Source: Bidens hawaiensis
Lineage: Eukaryota; Streptophyta; Magnoliopsida; Asterales; Asteraceae
Assembly (NCBI GenBank): GCA_021521415.1
Contig: JAIQDT010010017.1
Span: 1-64,000, forward strand
Direction: 5' to 3'
DNA: 64,000 nt
Shown piece by piece: positions 1 to 11,763 of this stretch; the first letter of the stretch is position 1; each line of letters begins with the position of its first letter. The position numbers were made by a program, and so were the translations under genes. A model generated the notes under the pieces. The model was not told where the DNA came from. It searched no databases and was given only the letters and a program-made list of their open reading frames with translations.

Positions 1-147
1 AAGACTTCAATAATCAATTACTCTTCGTTAACCTTTTCTAACCATCATCTATTGTTAAAATATTCTTTGCCATTCAAAGAAACAAAGCCATCTATATTTG
101 CATATTCAAAAAAACAAAGACTTATATATTCAACAACTTGGTTGCTG

Positions 148-285
148 ACACCTTTAATTGTATTTGCGTATGTGGAAATTTCTAAAATGTCCATTTGACC
201 TCACAAAATCAAAAGAACACCTTTAATTGTATTTGCGTATGTGAAAATTTCTAAAATGTCCATTTGACCTCACAAAATCAAAAGA
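148..285. repeat. Two-copy tandem repeat, 69-bp period
   Basis: Two nearly identical 69-bp units lie head to tail. Both start with ACACCTTTAATTG and both contain AAATGTCCATTTGACC. They lie just left of the foldback element and differ by a single visible base change. This is a simple local duplication with no coding content. Confidence 0.85.
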
Positions 286-330
286 ATATCCATCAGAATC
301 TAAATTTTAAGAAATACCCATTTAAATATT

Positions 331-1322
331 AGGGAAAATCCCCAAAATAGCACATCTATAAAATGAGATTCCAACTTTATCCTCTAAACTTAATATTTCC
401 AGAAATGGCCCTCTCTAACTCATCTTTGACCATGTATTAGGAAATCTAACGCGTCTTTGACGACGTGTTATGCTAACATGTCGTCAAAGACGCGTTGGAT
501 TTCCTAACACATGGTTAAAGACGCTAACACGTCGTCAAAGACGTGTCAGATTTCCTAACACGTGGTTAAAGATGAGTTAGGCTCCAAACACGTAGTCAAA
601 GATATGCTAGCATCAAACGCGTAGTCGAAGATATGTTAGCTTTTGTGTTTGTTTTTTAATATTATATTTTTATAACTAGTTTAACTTATATTTGTTTTTC
701 TTTTATAATTTTTAATATATAAAAGTTTTATATTATTTCGAATATACCGACGAGACATGCTTACTTTTACCTACTGACTGATATAAACTAACTCAAACTC
801 GAGCCGTGCCAAATCAATATCGAAATATTCAATAAAATTTGACCCCGCTTGGTTTTAAATAAAATTTATGTCGGTCTGTAGATAAAAGTAAACATTTCTC
901 GTCGGTATATTCGAAATAATATAAAATTTTATATATTAAAAGTTATAAAAGAAAAACAAATATAAGTAAAACTAGTTATAAAAATATAATATTAAAAAAA
1001 CAAACAAAAAAACTAACATATCTTCGACTACGCGTTTGATGCTAACATATCTTTGACTACGTGTTTGGAGGCCTAACTCATATTTAACCATGTGTTAGGA
1101 AATCTAACGCGTCTTTGACGGCGTGTTGGCGTCTTTAACCATGTGTTAGGAAATCCAACGCGTCTTTGACGACATGTTATGCTAACATGTCGTCAAAGAC
1201 GCGTTAGATTTTTTAATACATGGTCAAAGATGAGTTAGAGATGACCATTTTTAAAAATATTAAGTTTATGAGAAAAAGTTGAAATCTCATTTTGCAGATG
1301 GACAATTTTAGGGATTTTCCCT
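331..1322. mobile_element. Large foldback (long inverted repeat) DNA element
   Basis: The element is almost wholly an inverted repeat. It begins AGGGAAAATCCC and ends GGGATTTTCCCT, and is flanked by the 7-bp direct repeat AAATATT (324-330 and 1323-1329). The arms carry many copies of a CTTTGACGACGTGTTA-like motif in both orientations. The inner stem (about 640-720 against 905-1010) pairs around a centre near 830. There is no transposase ORF, so it is non-autonomous. The superfamily is uncertain: a long-TIR MULE or foldback type is possible, although a MULE would usually give a 9-bp TSD. Confidence 0.75.
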
Positions 1323-1525
1323 AAATATTGTCAAACATGTCCTGTTTACAAATGTCAAAAGACGGTATACTGATTTCTAGCCAATTGCATGGTGCCATGT
1401 TGTAAAATATGGTTGAAAACCAATTTTTAAAAATCCGATCAAAATTTGTTATTACATATTGAATATGGTGAGGACTGATAGTGTTTTTATGAGTCACAAA
1501 CAATTTTAATGTGATTTGACAATAG

Positions 1526-1800
1526 CTTTTGTGAGTTTCCAGTAAAATGATAATATATTTTGTGAGCCCCGATCAAATTTATGTGAGTCTGATGAAATTT
1601 TTGTAAGCACCAACCAAATTTGTGAGCCTCGACAAATTTTTTGTGAATTCCAACCAAATTTATTTGAGACCGACAAAGTGTTTTTGTACATCCCCATCAA
1701 ATTTTTGCGACCCTCAGACCAAATTTATGTGAGCCCCGAACAAATTTTTGTGAATCCCCACCAAATTCATGTGATCCCTGACATAATTTTGTGTGTCTAG
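1526..1800. repeat. Degenerate tandem repeat, about 24-bp unit
   Basis: Roughly ten imperfect units follow the theme TTTGTGAGCCCCGACCAAAT, with strong variation between copies. The 60-64 aa minus-strand frames here are by-products of this repetition and show no protein signature. Confidence 0.6.
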
Positions 1801-3090
1801 CAAAAGTTTTCTAAGTTCCAATTAAGCGCTTTACTAATACATGCAATACCCGACTCAGACCCGGTTAATGGTATTCTTAGAACCCGAGAACCGACCCTAT
1901 TGTAAATAACCAGGTCTAATTGGTTCAAGACTTGTAGCTCTTACCTGGTTTATGCTCACCATAAACTAATATACCACAAAATCATATATTATCACATAGA
2001 TGAGTGCTCTTCAACTATCTTCCAAAGTATCATATATCATCTTCAACTCTTTCGATCATTCGTATAATGTGTAGGAGGTTCATCAATCACATGATCAAAT
2101 AAAGGGCTAGCAGCGTCGCTGCTTATTGCCCATTTGCTTCAAATAAAATGAAAATTAGTAAAATTAAATTTAAGAGTATATACATAATTTTAAAATGTTC
2201 TAGGCCAACAAGTTGAGACGATACCAAAATAATTTATTTTTGGTAGTTACAACTTGCAACATTGAGATACATTGATTGGACACAGACGTATGATGAATGC
2301 TAATAGACCGTGCCTTTCTACAAGTGGGCATTACCAAGTTGTAGGAAATTTATATGAATTTAATACAAGATAAAATAAAAGTATTGGGTAACTTCGATTT
2401 ACGTCATCAACAATTAACAACAAGTATTTTATCTTCTTAAAATTAGTCCTAAAATTCTTTATAACTAAATAAAACAGGCTCATATATTCAAGCTATGTCA
2501 TATTTATATCAAATAACATTAGGATAAGAGATAGCATTAGCTGCCCCCAACTCCAAATGATCCATATAATACAAATACTAGATACACCGCCACCATCATT
2601 TACGGGGGATCAGGATTTTCAAGTATAATAACACTAAAAAATATATTTACAAAGGGCGTGTAACTACCATCATCTTTTACGTGTAGGTCTGTCTTTGATC
2701 TACCTCATAATACTTGTTTGATTTCTCAACCACATCAGCACAAGCCTAGAGATTTATGTAACGAATAATCGGAATGTTAAATTCCTTGATGATGTGTATA
2801 AGTAATATATTTAAAGTTCAGTTTTCATCTTCTGCTTTTTTTTTTCTTTTTTTTGTTTTTGTTTTTGTGTCAAGTGGTGAATTGAGATATATTTTATATA
2901 GTATACGACATTTGTTTTGATATTATATAGAACTTAATTTAAGTAAAACCCATTTTAGTTATTGAGTCGTCATTTTACATATTATATTTCCTTTTAGTTA
3001 TTATTAAATAAAGATTGTTGATATTTCAAATTAAGTAGCGATAAAAAAAAGACTCATTAATAATATTTGGAAACTCCATTTTGTGCTCGA
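1801..3090. other. AT-rich intergenic sequence
   Basis: No coding frame, terminal-repeat pair or RNA gene could be recognised here. A pyrimidine-rich tract lies near 2838-2870. Confidence 0.5.
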
Positions 3091-3094
3091 TCTC

Positions 3095-3535
3095 TTTTGT
3101 CATGCATCATGGCTGGGTGAGTTGTCCCATTGCGAAGGAACCACCGTGCTTCCAATCTGGTCATGCACTTCTTTAAGATGCGGAACCTGGGAGCTTTCCT
3201 CTTAAAAAGAGGGCTAAATCTTTCGTAGGGGGGGTAAGGAGGGTGCCGAGGTCTTAATAGAAAGCGGTTGATAGTCCCGTCTGCTAGGCTTTTCCGAACT
3301 TCCCTTCGCCTTTCTATCTCTTAGTTAAGGGGGTTTTAGAGAATCATCCGAACGAGATAAGGTTGTCAAATGGGGGAAGAGGAACGAGAGGCGTCCATGG
3401 CTCACTAGTAGGTGACGAGGGGATTAAAAAAAAGGGCTCATTTCACCTGCCCATGCATTCGTTCGGATCCATTCTTCCTTCTTTACCTTTTCAACCCACC
3501 CTTACTAGCTAATAGTGCTTACTAAAAAAACGAAT
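3095..3535. other. Possible mitochondrial-DNA insertion (NUMT)
   Basis: This stretch is clearly richer in G+C than its surroundings and has the texture of plant mitochondrial intergenic DNA (for example CTTCCCTTCGCCTTTC and runs such as GTAGGGGGGG). It contains no recognisable mitochondrial gene. The assignment rests on composition and general resemblance only. It is directly continuous with the gag fragment to its right, and plant mitochondrial genomes are known to carry such fragments, so both may have arrived together. Confidence 0.35.
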
Positions 3536-4085
3536 TTGCCTCTTCCTGGTAATGAATTAAGCGGCAGCGAGGAGGTCCGGTTCCATAGTGATTTCGTCTG
3601 CTTTTGGAACTTAGATTCCTGGGAACAAAGAAAGTGACTTCGGACTTTTGAATTCTCAGAACCTCCTTCGAATGAAAGAACTTGAGAGGGTCTCACAGGC
3701 ATCTCTCTTCGAGCGGCAGTGCAAGCTCGGATGGTGTTAGCGCTGGCAGAAAGTCCTGGATTAGTTTGTACCGGTGTAGGTCCCTGAGTGGTGACTTGTC
3801 CCCCTTGATGTTGTGGCATTGGATTAGTATAGATCCCCAGTAGCTTCAGTGACATTGGCGGCTTTAAGGTATGCCTTAACTTCGTTCCAATTGAAAAGAT
3901 TTTCATCTAGATGACATCACGCAAAGTATGACACTCTTTGATGGTACGGACGCAAAGTATGACACTCTTCGATGGTACGGCCTGCGTATCGGTGAAATGG
4001 ACAGAACTTTGAATAGTCGAGACCAGGAGGCCAGGGGAGTGGTTTATCTCTGGGCAGAGAAAGTAAACATATAAGGCACTAGATT
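3505..4085 (-). pseudogene. gag: Ty3-type retrotransposon gag C-terminal fragment
   Basis: Reading the minus strand from 4080 gives LPRDKPLPWPPG followed by SKFCPFHRYAGRTIEECHTL, the CCHC-like 'Cys...His-Arg-Tyr...Cys-His-Thr-Leu' region typical of Ty3 Gag C-termini. Further downstream a 133-aa frame (3906-3505) contains NPMPQHQGGQ, like the 'NPLPxHxGG' motif of such Gags. A tandem duplication (3933-3955 against 3962-3984, sharing GCAAAGTATGACACTCTT) and frame changes break the gene. The end after residue 70 of the 133-aa frame does not look like Gag. No pol is attached and no LTR was seen, so this is an isolated fossil, possibly transferred with organelle DNA. Confidence 0.6.
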
Positions 4086-5440
4086 CGGTCTTACTATTTT
4101 ATTTATACTTATTTTTGTTCCTGTTAGTGAACGCTTTTCATTATCATAAGAAAACCGGGTGGTTTTTTAAATAATATGCAATGCATTATTATTGTAACAA
4201 TTATTAATTCCATTATCACAATAGTCCAAGACTGGCAGCAGCCATTGTGTTGGGCCAGAACCACACCCACACACACAATCTTTGATCATTAATCAATGAA
4301 TTACACATGCAAATTTCAGATTTCTGTGAAAACCTTTCATTGACTCCTTTTTTGTATTATCTAAGAAAAGAGAGCAATAAAAGAAAACCTAATAGCAAAC
4401 TAAATAACTCTTAATAATTTAATTAGCAGGCCACCTTTAAATCAGTAAAAGATAGAGTGTAATTGGTTTATTAAAAAGTTGTTCTTTTTATAACAGTTCA
4501 TGTAGCATCTTAATAGTTAAATTTTAGAGACATGCTGAACAATCTATTGCTACCTCTTAATTGATCACGTCTAGTAAATATTCAGTATAAAATTGCCAAA
4601 CAGCCCCACTTAACCATATACTTATCTTGCAATAACCCTTTATTCCCTTAAAGTTTAAATAATTAATTAAAGCTAACTAGATAATTCAATCCAAAAATAT
4701 ATAAAGTACTCATCTAGACCTAACAACTTGAGAAATATAAATAGACTAACTTATCTTCGTCATCTTGGCTCGCTTCACATATGAATTACCCGGATTAGAA
4801 TTAGCTGTTAGAACTTGCTTTGCGTGCGCAAAAGGATTTACATTGTTCGATTACGGTTTGTAATCTACGTCAACAGGCTACAACATGGATTTATTATTTC
4901 TTGGTCTCTTACTATTGTGAGAAATTACAAGTACAAGAAAGAATATAGAGAAATATACATCTAAGGTCAATTACTTTGAGAACGAGAACACTAAACAAGC
5001 TCAAATAAAAGACGGTATGAGCATCCACAATAGATATATCTGGGAGTTGGTTTGGAGTAGAGAGGGTGTGATGTGAAGAGAGAGGGCACTGATTAGGAAA
5101 GAGGAGAGAGATAGGAAAAAATGATGTTACAAAAAGTTGAGAGGACGGCGGTTTTGGTCCTTGTGATTTGACTAAATCTATGGTTTTAGTCTTTAGTTTC
5201 AAATTTGTAGTTTTCGTTCAATAGTTTTGTTTTCATTTGCAATTAAGTTTGACCCAACTAACCCTGTTAACTCTGGTCGTTAAACCCATCAGTGTGTCCA
5301 TCATATGAGGGGCAATTTTAGTCGATACGACTAGGATGGGGCGGTGTTTTTGTTGGTAATGCCGTGCCACATGCACCTATAACACACCGGTTTAAGCAGA
5401 AGTGCCCGAGTGTAACGTACAAATACACGTGGCACTATTA
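4086..5440. other. AT-rich intergenic sequence
   Basis: No supported gene. The 96-aa minus-strand frame at 5202-4912 has no recognisable motif and is most likely chance. Around 5150-5420 there is anonymous repeat-like sequence without identifiable partner ends. Confidence 0.45.
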
Positions 5441-5718
5441 AGTGACCATAATATCATTAATTCGTTTAAAGAAACATAAGTACACAAGTTTCAAGAAGAA
5501 AGTCAATCATGTCCAGACAAAAGGAAAATATTACAACTTCGTTTATTTCTTTAATCTTAAAACTAGCGTCTTCCTTTGGCAATCAACCTCTAATCACAGC
5601 TCCTGTAGCATGCATATAAAATAAAATTCAACTACAAATAGTTGGTGAAAATCATCACAGTTTGTTATAATACATAAAAAGCATACAATTCTATGAACCG
5701 TGTAATCAACGCAAGTAA

Positions 5719-5880
5719 AGTCCTTTGCAATTGGTAACAACCAACATACTCGGGATATCACACAACGCATGCAAGGTCCTTTCCAGTTGAAGCCGATCAA
5801 CGTACTCGAATAGCACAACGCACATAAGGTCCTTTCCGATTGGGGAAAACCAACGTACTCGGATAGCACAACGCATATAA
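5719..5880. repeat. Three-copy tandem repeat, about 54-bp period
   Basis: Three units begin AGTCCTTTGC, AGGTCCTTTCC and AGGTCCTTTCC at 5719, 5774 and 5827. Each ends in a TAGCACAACGCA-like motif. The 140-aa and 115-aa minus-strand frames across this array are repeat-driven and show no domain. Confidence 0.75.
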
Positions 5881-7448
5881 GCAAGTAAGCACAAGTCCAT
5901 AATGCGAATTGTAGTTTGAATAAGCAAATTAAGTAATCGTTTGTATAGGATATGCATAATACCCCAAAAATGTAAAAAAAAATGTGTGAGAAACTCACCT
6001 TGAAATTTAAGATCAACTTGGAATAAAAAGCGAAAGCGCGTTAACGAAACCAAAGCAAACGAACTTCACAAACTATAATTAAAACAAAAACAAAATCTAA
6101 CTAACGGGATTGCATAGTTAATTAAATAACTTAGTTAAAAGGGATATTATGGATTTTATGGTATTATAATATTATATTTAAACTTTAACGGATTTTAACG
6201 ATTTATATTAATATTATAACTAATATGATAGTTACGGATTTTAAATAGGAACTTTTTCTCGAACGATTCTAACTATGATAATGAATTAAAGTTATCGAGA
6301 TATATTTATGGGTTAAAGCTAACGGATTAATATTAATGAATTTATAAACTAACTTCTAACGGTTTAACGAATTACAAAGTTAAACTAACGGAAATATAAA
6401 TTAATTTTAACTGTTTAATAATATTTTAATATTAACTTAATTACAAGATTAATTCTATGTTTGAATGTTATAATGTTTGCGGAACTTTTTGGTGTTAACG
6501 GTATATTGTATTTTGAAAACGAAAGTCTTAACAAATTATAAAGTTTAACGAACGATAAATATAAATATTAAACGAGTTTGAAACCAACTTGACGGGTTTT
6601 GAAAGTTTGGTTTTTACGTGAAAATGGTAGGTATAAATTTATAATTAATTAAAGTGATAAAAATAATTTTATTTGATTTAACAAGATTTATAAACATGTA
6701 TATGGTTTATAATAATTGATATAAATGGTTTTTTTTAAAAAAAGACTTTAAATGCCCGGGTTTTGAACCCGGGTCTTCACATCCACACATCTGAGGACTA
6801 ACCAGTTGAACTACCTCGTTTGTTGGTTTTAGAATAGAAACAGAAATATAAGTATAATAATAGCAGTTCATCTTCCTTCATTGAAAACCCCGGATGTTCA
6901 TATCCCTTAATCCGATCCATGTTTGCTAAAATAACGTTAGGGGTTTTGTTAGTTGGCTCAAGATGATTTAAAAGCATACAAAAATTATATGGTATCGTTG
7001 TTGTTTGATGTTAAACGGAGGCTCGCCGGAAATAATAACTTCACGGAGTAATTAAAAAGCTTAGAAAGTTTTTCAGTGGTTAACGAGGGTCTGAGCAAGT
7101 TTAGATAAACGGTAGGGTCCTATTTATACTTGTATTTGGAGCGTTATTGATCGATTAGCGTTAACTGGATTTTAAATGCAAATTCCGGTTTGTTAGCGGC
7201 TGTTAAACGATGATTACGGGTTGGATTGAAGTTATAACGTGATATAATGATGTTTAGCGTTTGTCACGATGGTCTAAGTGTGTTACAATCTTTAATTTAA
7301 TTTATTTACACGTTTGGATGAGTTTATACGCTTGGCCGGAGCTCGCGTTGTCGGACAGCTTCCTCACCCGAAAAAACGGGAAATAAAGGGAGGGGGCAGG
7401 GGACGGAGGTAATGTTAGGAGGAAGTCGTTACAATAATTTAATCAGAT
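5881..7448. other. AT-rich intergenic sequence with one SINE-like head
   Basis: Mostly low-complexity AT-rich sequence with repeated TTAACGG/AACGGATT words (6120-6620). Apart from the tRNA-like segment near 6760 no feature could be supported. Confidence 0.45.
6758..6830 (-). repeat. tRNA-derived SINE head or tRNA pseudogene
   Basis: On the minus strand the segment begins GAGGTAGTTCAACTGGTTAG, which resembles a pol III A box and D-arm. About 35 nt later comes CCCGGGTTCAAAACCCGGG, a perfect 6-bp T-stem with a B-box-like loop. The acceptor and anticodon arms do not fold convincingly, so a functional tRNA is unlikely. Confidence 0.5.
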
Positions 7449-7451
7449 TAA

Positions 7452-8152
7452 GGTGCTGTTTGTTTTTTAAGACAAAAACTGTCTGCAATCTGATTTCATG
7501 TCTGCAACTGAAGATATGGTCTGAAGGTTTGCAATCTGAAAATGTAATACTGTTTGTTTTATACTGGGTATCGTCTGCATAAGCTGAAAATCAGTTACAT
7601 ATCATACATACACATTAGATAGAAGTCATTTAACGTTTGTAGACTAGTAAAATAGTTGGTGGTGGGCGGTGGACGGTGGGTGGTGGTGATGGACGGTGAT
7701 GGTGGTGGGTGGTGGACGGTGTTGGTGGCGGATGGTAGGTGGTGGTGGTGGTGATGGACGGTGGTGGTGGTGGGTGGTGGTAGTGGAGGGTGGTTGTGGC
7801 GAACGGTGGGTGGTGGTGGTGGCGGACGGTGGGTGGTTGTGGTGATGGACGGTGGTGGGTGGTGGTGGTGGTGGTGGTGGGTGGTAGTAGTGGACGGTGG
7901 TTGTGGCGGACGGTGGGTGGTGGTGGTGGTGGCGGACGGTGGGTGGTGGTGGTGGTGTTGGACATTAGGTGTTGGTAGGATGTTAAGAAGTGTGAAGATT
8001 TGTGAAGAAGTTTTACAACAGCTTCTTTTTTAAGACCATAAAAGCAGTTTGCAGATCTTATTTAAAAAAACAAACAGTCTTCAAAAGCTTATATCTGCGC
8101 GTCCGCAGACATAAGCCTCCTACAGATGTTTTAAGCAAAAACAAACACCACC
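7452..8152. mobile_element. Harbinger/Tourist-like MITE with expanded minisatellite
   Basis: The ends are GGTGCTGTTTGTTTTTT and AAAAACAAACACCACC, imperfect terminal inverted repeats. They are flanked by TAA on both sides (7449-7451 and 8153-8155), the 3-bp target duplication of PIF/Harbinger elements. Subterminal copies of TCTGCA-like words also occur in both arms. Most of the 701-bp interior is the GGT-rich array described separately. There is no transposase, so it would depend on a related autonomous element. Confidence 0.75.
7655..7972. repeat. GGT/GGACGGT-rich minisatellite
   Basis: About 320 bp of purine-rich GGTGGTGG, GGACGGTGG and GGGTGGTGG units show extreme strand asymmetry: G and T on the plus strand, C and A on the minus. 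The periodicity of three keeps several frames open, giving His/Pro-rich (minus) and Gly/Trp/Val-rich (plus) conceptual peptides that should not be taken as proteins. Dense GG and GGG runs could form G-quadruplexes. Confidence 0.9.
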
Positions 8153-8719
8153 TAAATGTAGATGATTTGGGGCTGCTTAAACCTTGCCGGAGCGTTTTCC
8201 GGTTGCCGGATTCAGCTCACCAGAAAAACGAAGGGAAGGGGGGCTGGGTTGGGTTTATTTATTATATTAATATAATTTAAATGAATTTTGGACTTTAGGC
8301 CCTTGGAGTTTCAGTTGTTATTAAAACTGAAATTAAACTATATTTACAATTTAAACCTTAAACTTTGTTATTGTTTTAAGACTAAAAAATAATTAAAAGG
8401 TAATTTACGAATTTAATCCGAACTTTGAAATATGTTATAAACATAAAAAAAAGAAAGAAAATTATAACTTGGATATTTAATGTATTATTGCGACTCGTTT
8501 AAATAAAAACTTTAAATCCTGTAGTTTCGTTGTTTGAACAAAAATGAACAAGAAACGGACAAGCGATAAACGTAATCCACGTGTATATTATATTAACGAT
8601 GCGCGCTAACCACGAATATAAGGAAACGGCAATATAGGTCGGTTCAACAATGCGAATACAAACCCCAAATCGAAATAACAAATGACACGTAAAATATACG
8701 AAACGAACTTGAGATATAA

Positions 8720-8781
<62 letters not shown>

Positions 8782-10476
8782 CAAAACCAAAAATTTAAAA
8801 TGGATCGGTTTTCCAGGTTTGAAAAGTAACGAATATTACAGCACATATCCCAACCATCATACCATCATGAATTCATGATTGCTATACCGTCCAACTTTAC
8901 GGGCCGACATGCATGTTTATGGCTAGCAAGATTAGACATTAAATTCCTAGTAGTAGATTGTATAGTGGGGGGGGGGGGGTTGGACTTTTGTCTAGGTGAG
9001 TGATTTTATTTTGTTTTCTGGCTTCATCTTCATCATCGTACTCAGTATATCCCACAAATAGCAAAGCTTTGTTTTCTGGCTTGTATAAGGGAAATATCTT
9101 GTATAGTCCAAAAGTGTGATCTCCTTTTTTTATTTTTTGTTCTTTTTTTTATAATAATTTCTAAGGAAAGTGTTAAAAAGGAACTTTAAAGGGCTCTTTT
9201 GGAAATAATAATTCATTTGTATGGTTCAAAATTAGTGAAAACAAATCAAACAATTATTTTTATATAGTTCCCAAAAAAAAATATTATATTTACTTTTCAT
9301 GCATGCACACCAAATTAAATATTATCCGACCAACGTTAAACTGTATTCTACACAAGATTTAGATTTCGAGCTGGTATAAATTCCGGTTACATTAAATTTG
9401 AGTTGTAGAAAAATAAATAATAATAATAATAATAATCTTTCTTAGTTTATTTAGAGAAAATACATCACTATGGTTTTGAACTATGTTTCTTAGTTAAAAT
9501 GTGTTAGAATATGAATTCTAATTACAACTTTACCATAAAATATATTTTTTAATAAATTCTAAAACATGTTTTATGTCTTAGGATCAGATAATGTAGATGT
9601 TGATCGACCAAGGTGGATTGTTTAAACATATTCAATTTTAAATCAATAGATTATATTCTAGAGACTATTATAACATCTTGTCAGTTTATATTTTATCATG
9701 TATTACTAAAATGTATGTGAATTATAAACCATACTTACAAAACGATCCAAACCCGTTACTTAAACTATATTCGGCCCATTTCAAAGTGATCGACCCATAT
9801 CATAATTTTCGAGCTTCAAATTTAGTCTCACCTAGCCTTCACGGTTATTTTCCGTTTCTTTTGCTTAACCAACTGTTGGAGAACTTAGTGTAGGAGATGA
9901 ATATGGATAATTTGATAGATCGTGATATACACGCTTTCCTTGATTAACAATCGACCCTAAGCGCCTGCCTTACACTTTAATACGGGATAATCTATCAAGC
10001 ACGATATTGATTCAAGGCACTAAATCGAAGTCATGAATCTAAAAATATATGAAATGTTTCTTGTTCCTTGAGAGTGCTCCAGAATTTTAATCCTAGACAC
10101 ATTATTTTCGATTTCTTCCACGTCAAATTAAAATAATGGAATATGATGCATACACCAACTAAAAGAAGCAGATTCAGCAACTTATGGGATAGGAAATCGA
10201 ACGTGTTAAATTAAAGGGCTGGGAAAAAAAAGATGAAAACAAATTCCGCTCAACGACAACAGTGCTCTACCTGATCCAACACCCAAATTCGAATACCGAA
10301 CACCTAACATCCGAATAGCATATTGGGCTTCTGAGCCCAGAAACTTGCAAGATAGCCCAAATGCAACCAAGGGATTGTTGGGCCTGATATCATCATTTAG
10401 AGTCATTGGGCTTGGTCCTAAGACTAGTTTAAAGCTTAACAAAGATAAGTTAAATAGCAAATCTAACCCATGTTAA
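8153..10476. other. AT-rich intergenic sequence with microsatellites
   Basis: It contains a (TA)n tract at 8724-8780, a 13-base G run at 8967-8979 and an (AAT)n tract near 9412-9436. The 115-aa minus frame at 8846-8499 is produced by the TA repeat (a Tyr-Ile run). No gene was recognised. Confidence 0.5.
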
Positions 10477-11134
10477 TAGATATGAGTTTGGGACAGTACC
10501 TGTATCCATACTCGTACATGTATCCGGTTGTTTTTGTACCAAAAATCAACAAAAACATGTACCAATACTCGTACCAAATTTTCGTTATGGTACGGGTATT
10601 TCGGTATGGTACATGTTTTTGTAGCACTTTGCTTTTTTATTTCCAAATCTTCGGTGACCTTGAAATCGGTGCTAGTACGAGTAACAAACAACCTGAATTA
10701 GTCTGGGTATCGGTACTTGCACAGGTACGTGACGGGTACCAAATTAGTACAAGTACCAAATTGGTCGCTGATTTAATGTTAAGATATACTGAAGAACCCA
10801 AATTCGGTCGCCGACTTTAAGTGATTTGTTTGTTGGTTCGAGTCTTGGGTGTTATATTATTTAATATTGAAGAAACGTTTGGTACTTGTTCAATAATAAC
10901 ATGATTAGAGAATTTATTTTGTATATTAAATATGAAGAATCTCAATTAACCATTATATATTCCAAACAGGTACAAAATATCAAACGTACCCGCACCTGTA
11001 CCCGATTGTACATGTACCAAAATTCAACAAAAATGAGTACCAATACCTATACCCGATAGGCTAAATCGGTACGGGTACATGTACGTGTACGGGCACGAGT
11101 ATGGGTATTTGGGACAAAATGCTCTTCATCCCTA
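10477..11134. mobile_element. Decayed hAT-type MITE with GGTAC-rich subterminal repeats
   Basis: The left end reads TAGATATGAG and the right end, reverse-complemented, TAGGGATGAAGAGC. Both arms then carry many GTACCGGTAC, GGGTAC and ATACTCGTAC words in opposite orientation (10490-10760 and 10970-11110). The 8-bp flanks CATGTTAA and CCTGTTAG match at 6 of 8 positions, as expected for an old hAT insertion. The 116-aa plus frame inside it is made from the repeats. Confidence 0.55.
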
Positions 11135-11758
11135 CCTGTTAGTCTCGTTCGTCAATTCCGTTAAGTCTTGTAGCTAAATCCGCTAAATTTATATGTTAAA
11201 AGACATGGTTAACCCCGTTAATAAAAGAATAATTAGTAAATAAAAATAGATAAAAGGACAAGAATTGGATAACCTATGAGGAATAAAGTTAGAAACTTAA
11301 ACTGATCTAACTAACATGATCCGTTAACTTAGTCAACCTTGTTGACTAGATTTAGCTAAGTTATCTAGTTAGTTAAGTCAATTAACTGAGCTCGGTTAAT
11401 TAATACTTATGTGTTTAACAGCTAGCAGTGTTCTAGTTGAGAAAGGGAATTACTATTTATATTCAGAACGCTTGCGGATCCAGGTGAGTTCTAGCCTCTT
11501 TCTCTTTACAATTTCGGGGCTGTGTGCATACTGTGTGTCAAGTCGGTTTAATTAAGTTGTTTAAATAAAGCGTGATGTTAGAATGTTATAAATAATTATA
11601 TTGTTTATAAATGTAAATGTGTATAAGAATAAGTGGGCGTGTTATGGTGTGCACGTTCATAGTGTGTATGCTTATATTTATTCATGTGCAAGTGTTTGTA
11701 AGAAGTGTGTATGTTTGTATTTAACTATTTGTGCACACGTATACAAAGTAAAGTGTGT
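11135..11758. other. Intergenic sequence
   Basis: AT-rich, with repeated GTTAACTxAGTCAA-like words at 11300-11400 and GTGTGTAT-rich sequence before the solo LTR. No gene was seen. Confidence 0.4.
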
Positions 11759-11763
11759 ATATA

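Noticed and set aside
5594..6053. 140-aa and 115-aa minus frames
   Set aside because: They span a three-copy 54-bp tandem repeat and repeat the same Cys/Arg-rich phrases in shifted frames.
6758..6830. Functional tRNA gene
   Set aside because: T-arm and D-arm look good but no credible acceptor stem or anticodon arm; better explained as a SINE head.
7630..8033. Overlapping 111-aa minus and 90/62-aa plus frames in the GGT array
   Set aside because: They are by-products of a three-base-periodic repeat lacking stops; composition is only His/Pro/Thr or Gly/Trp/Val, with no domain.
8499..8846. 115-aa minus-strand frame with a Tyr-Ile run
   Set aside because: Created by the (TA)n microsatellite at 8724-8780; no conserved flanking sequence.
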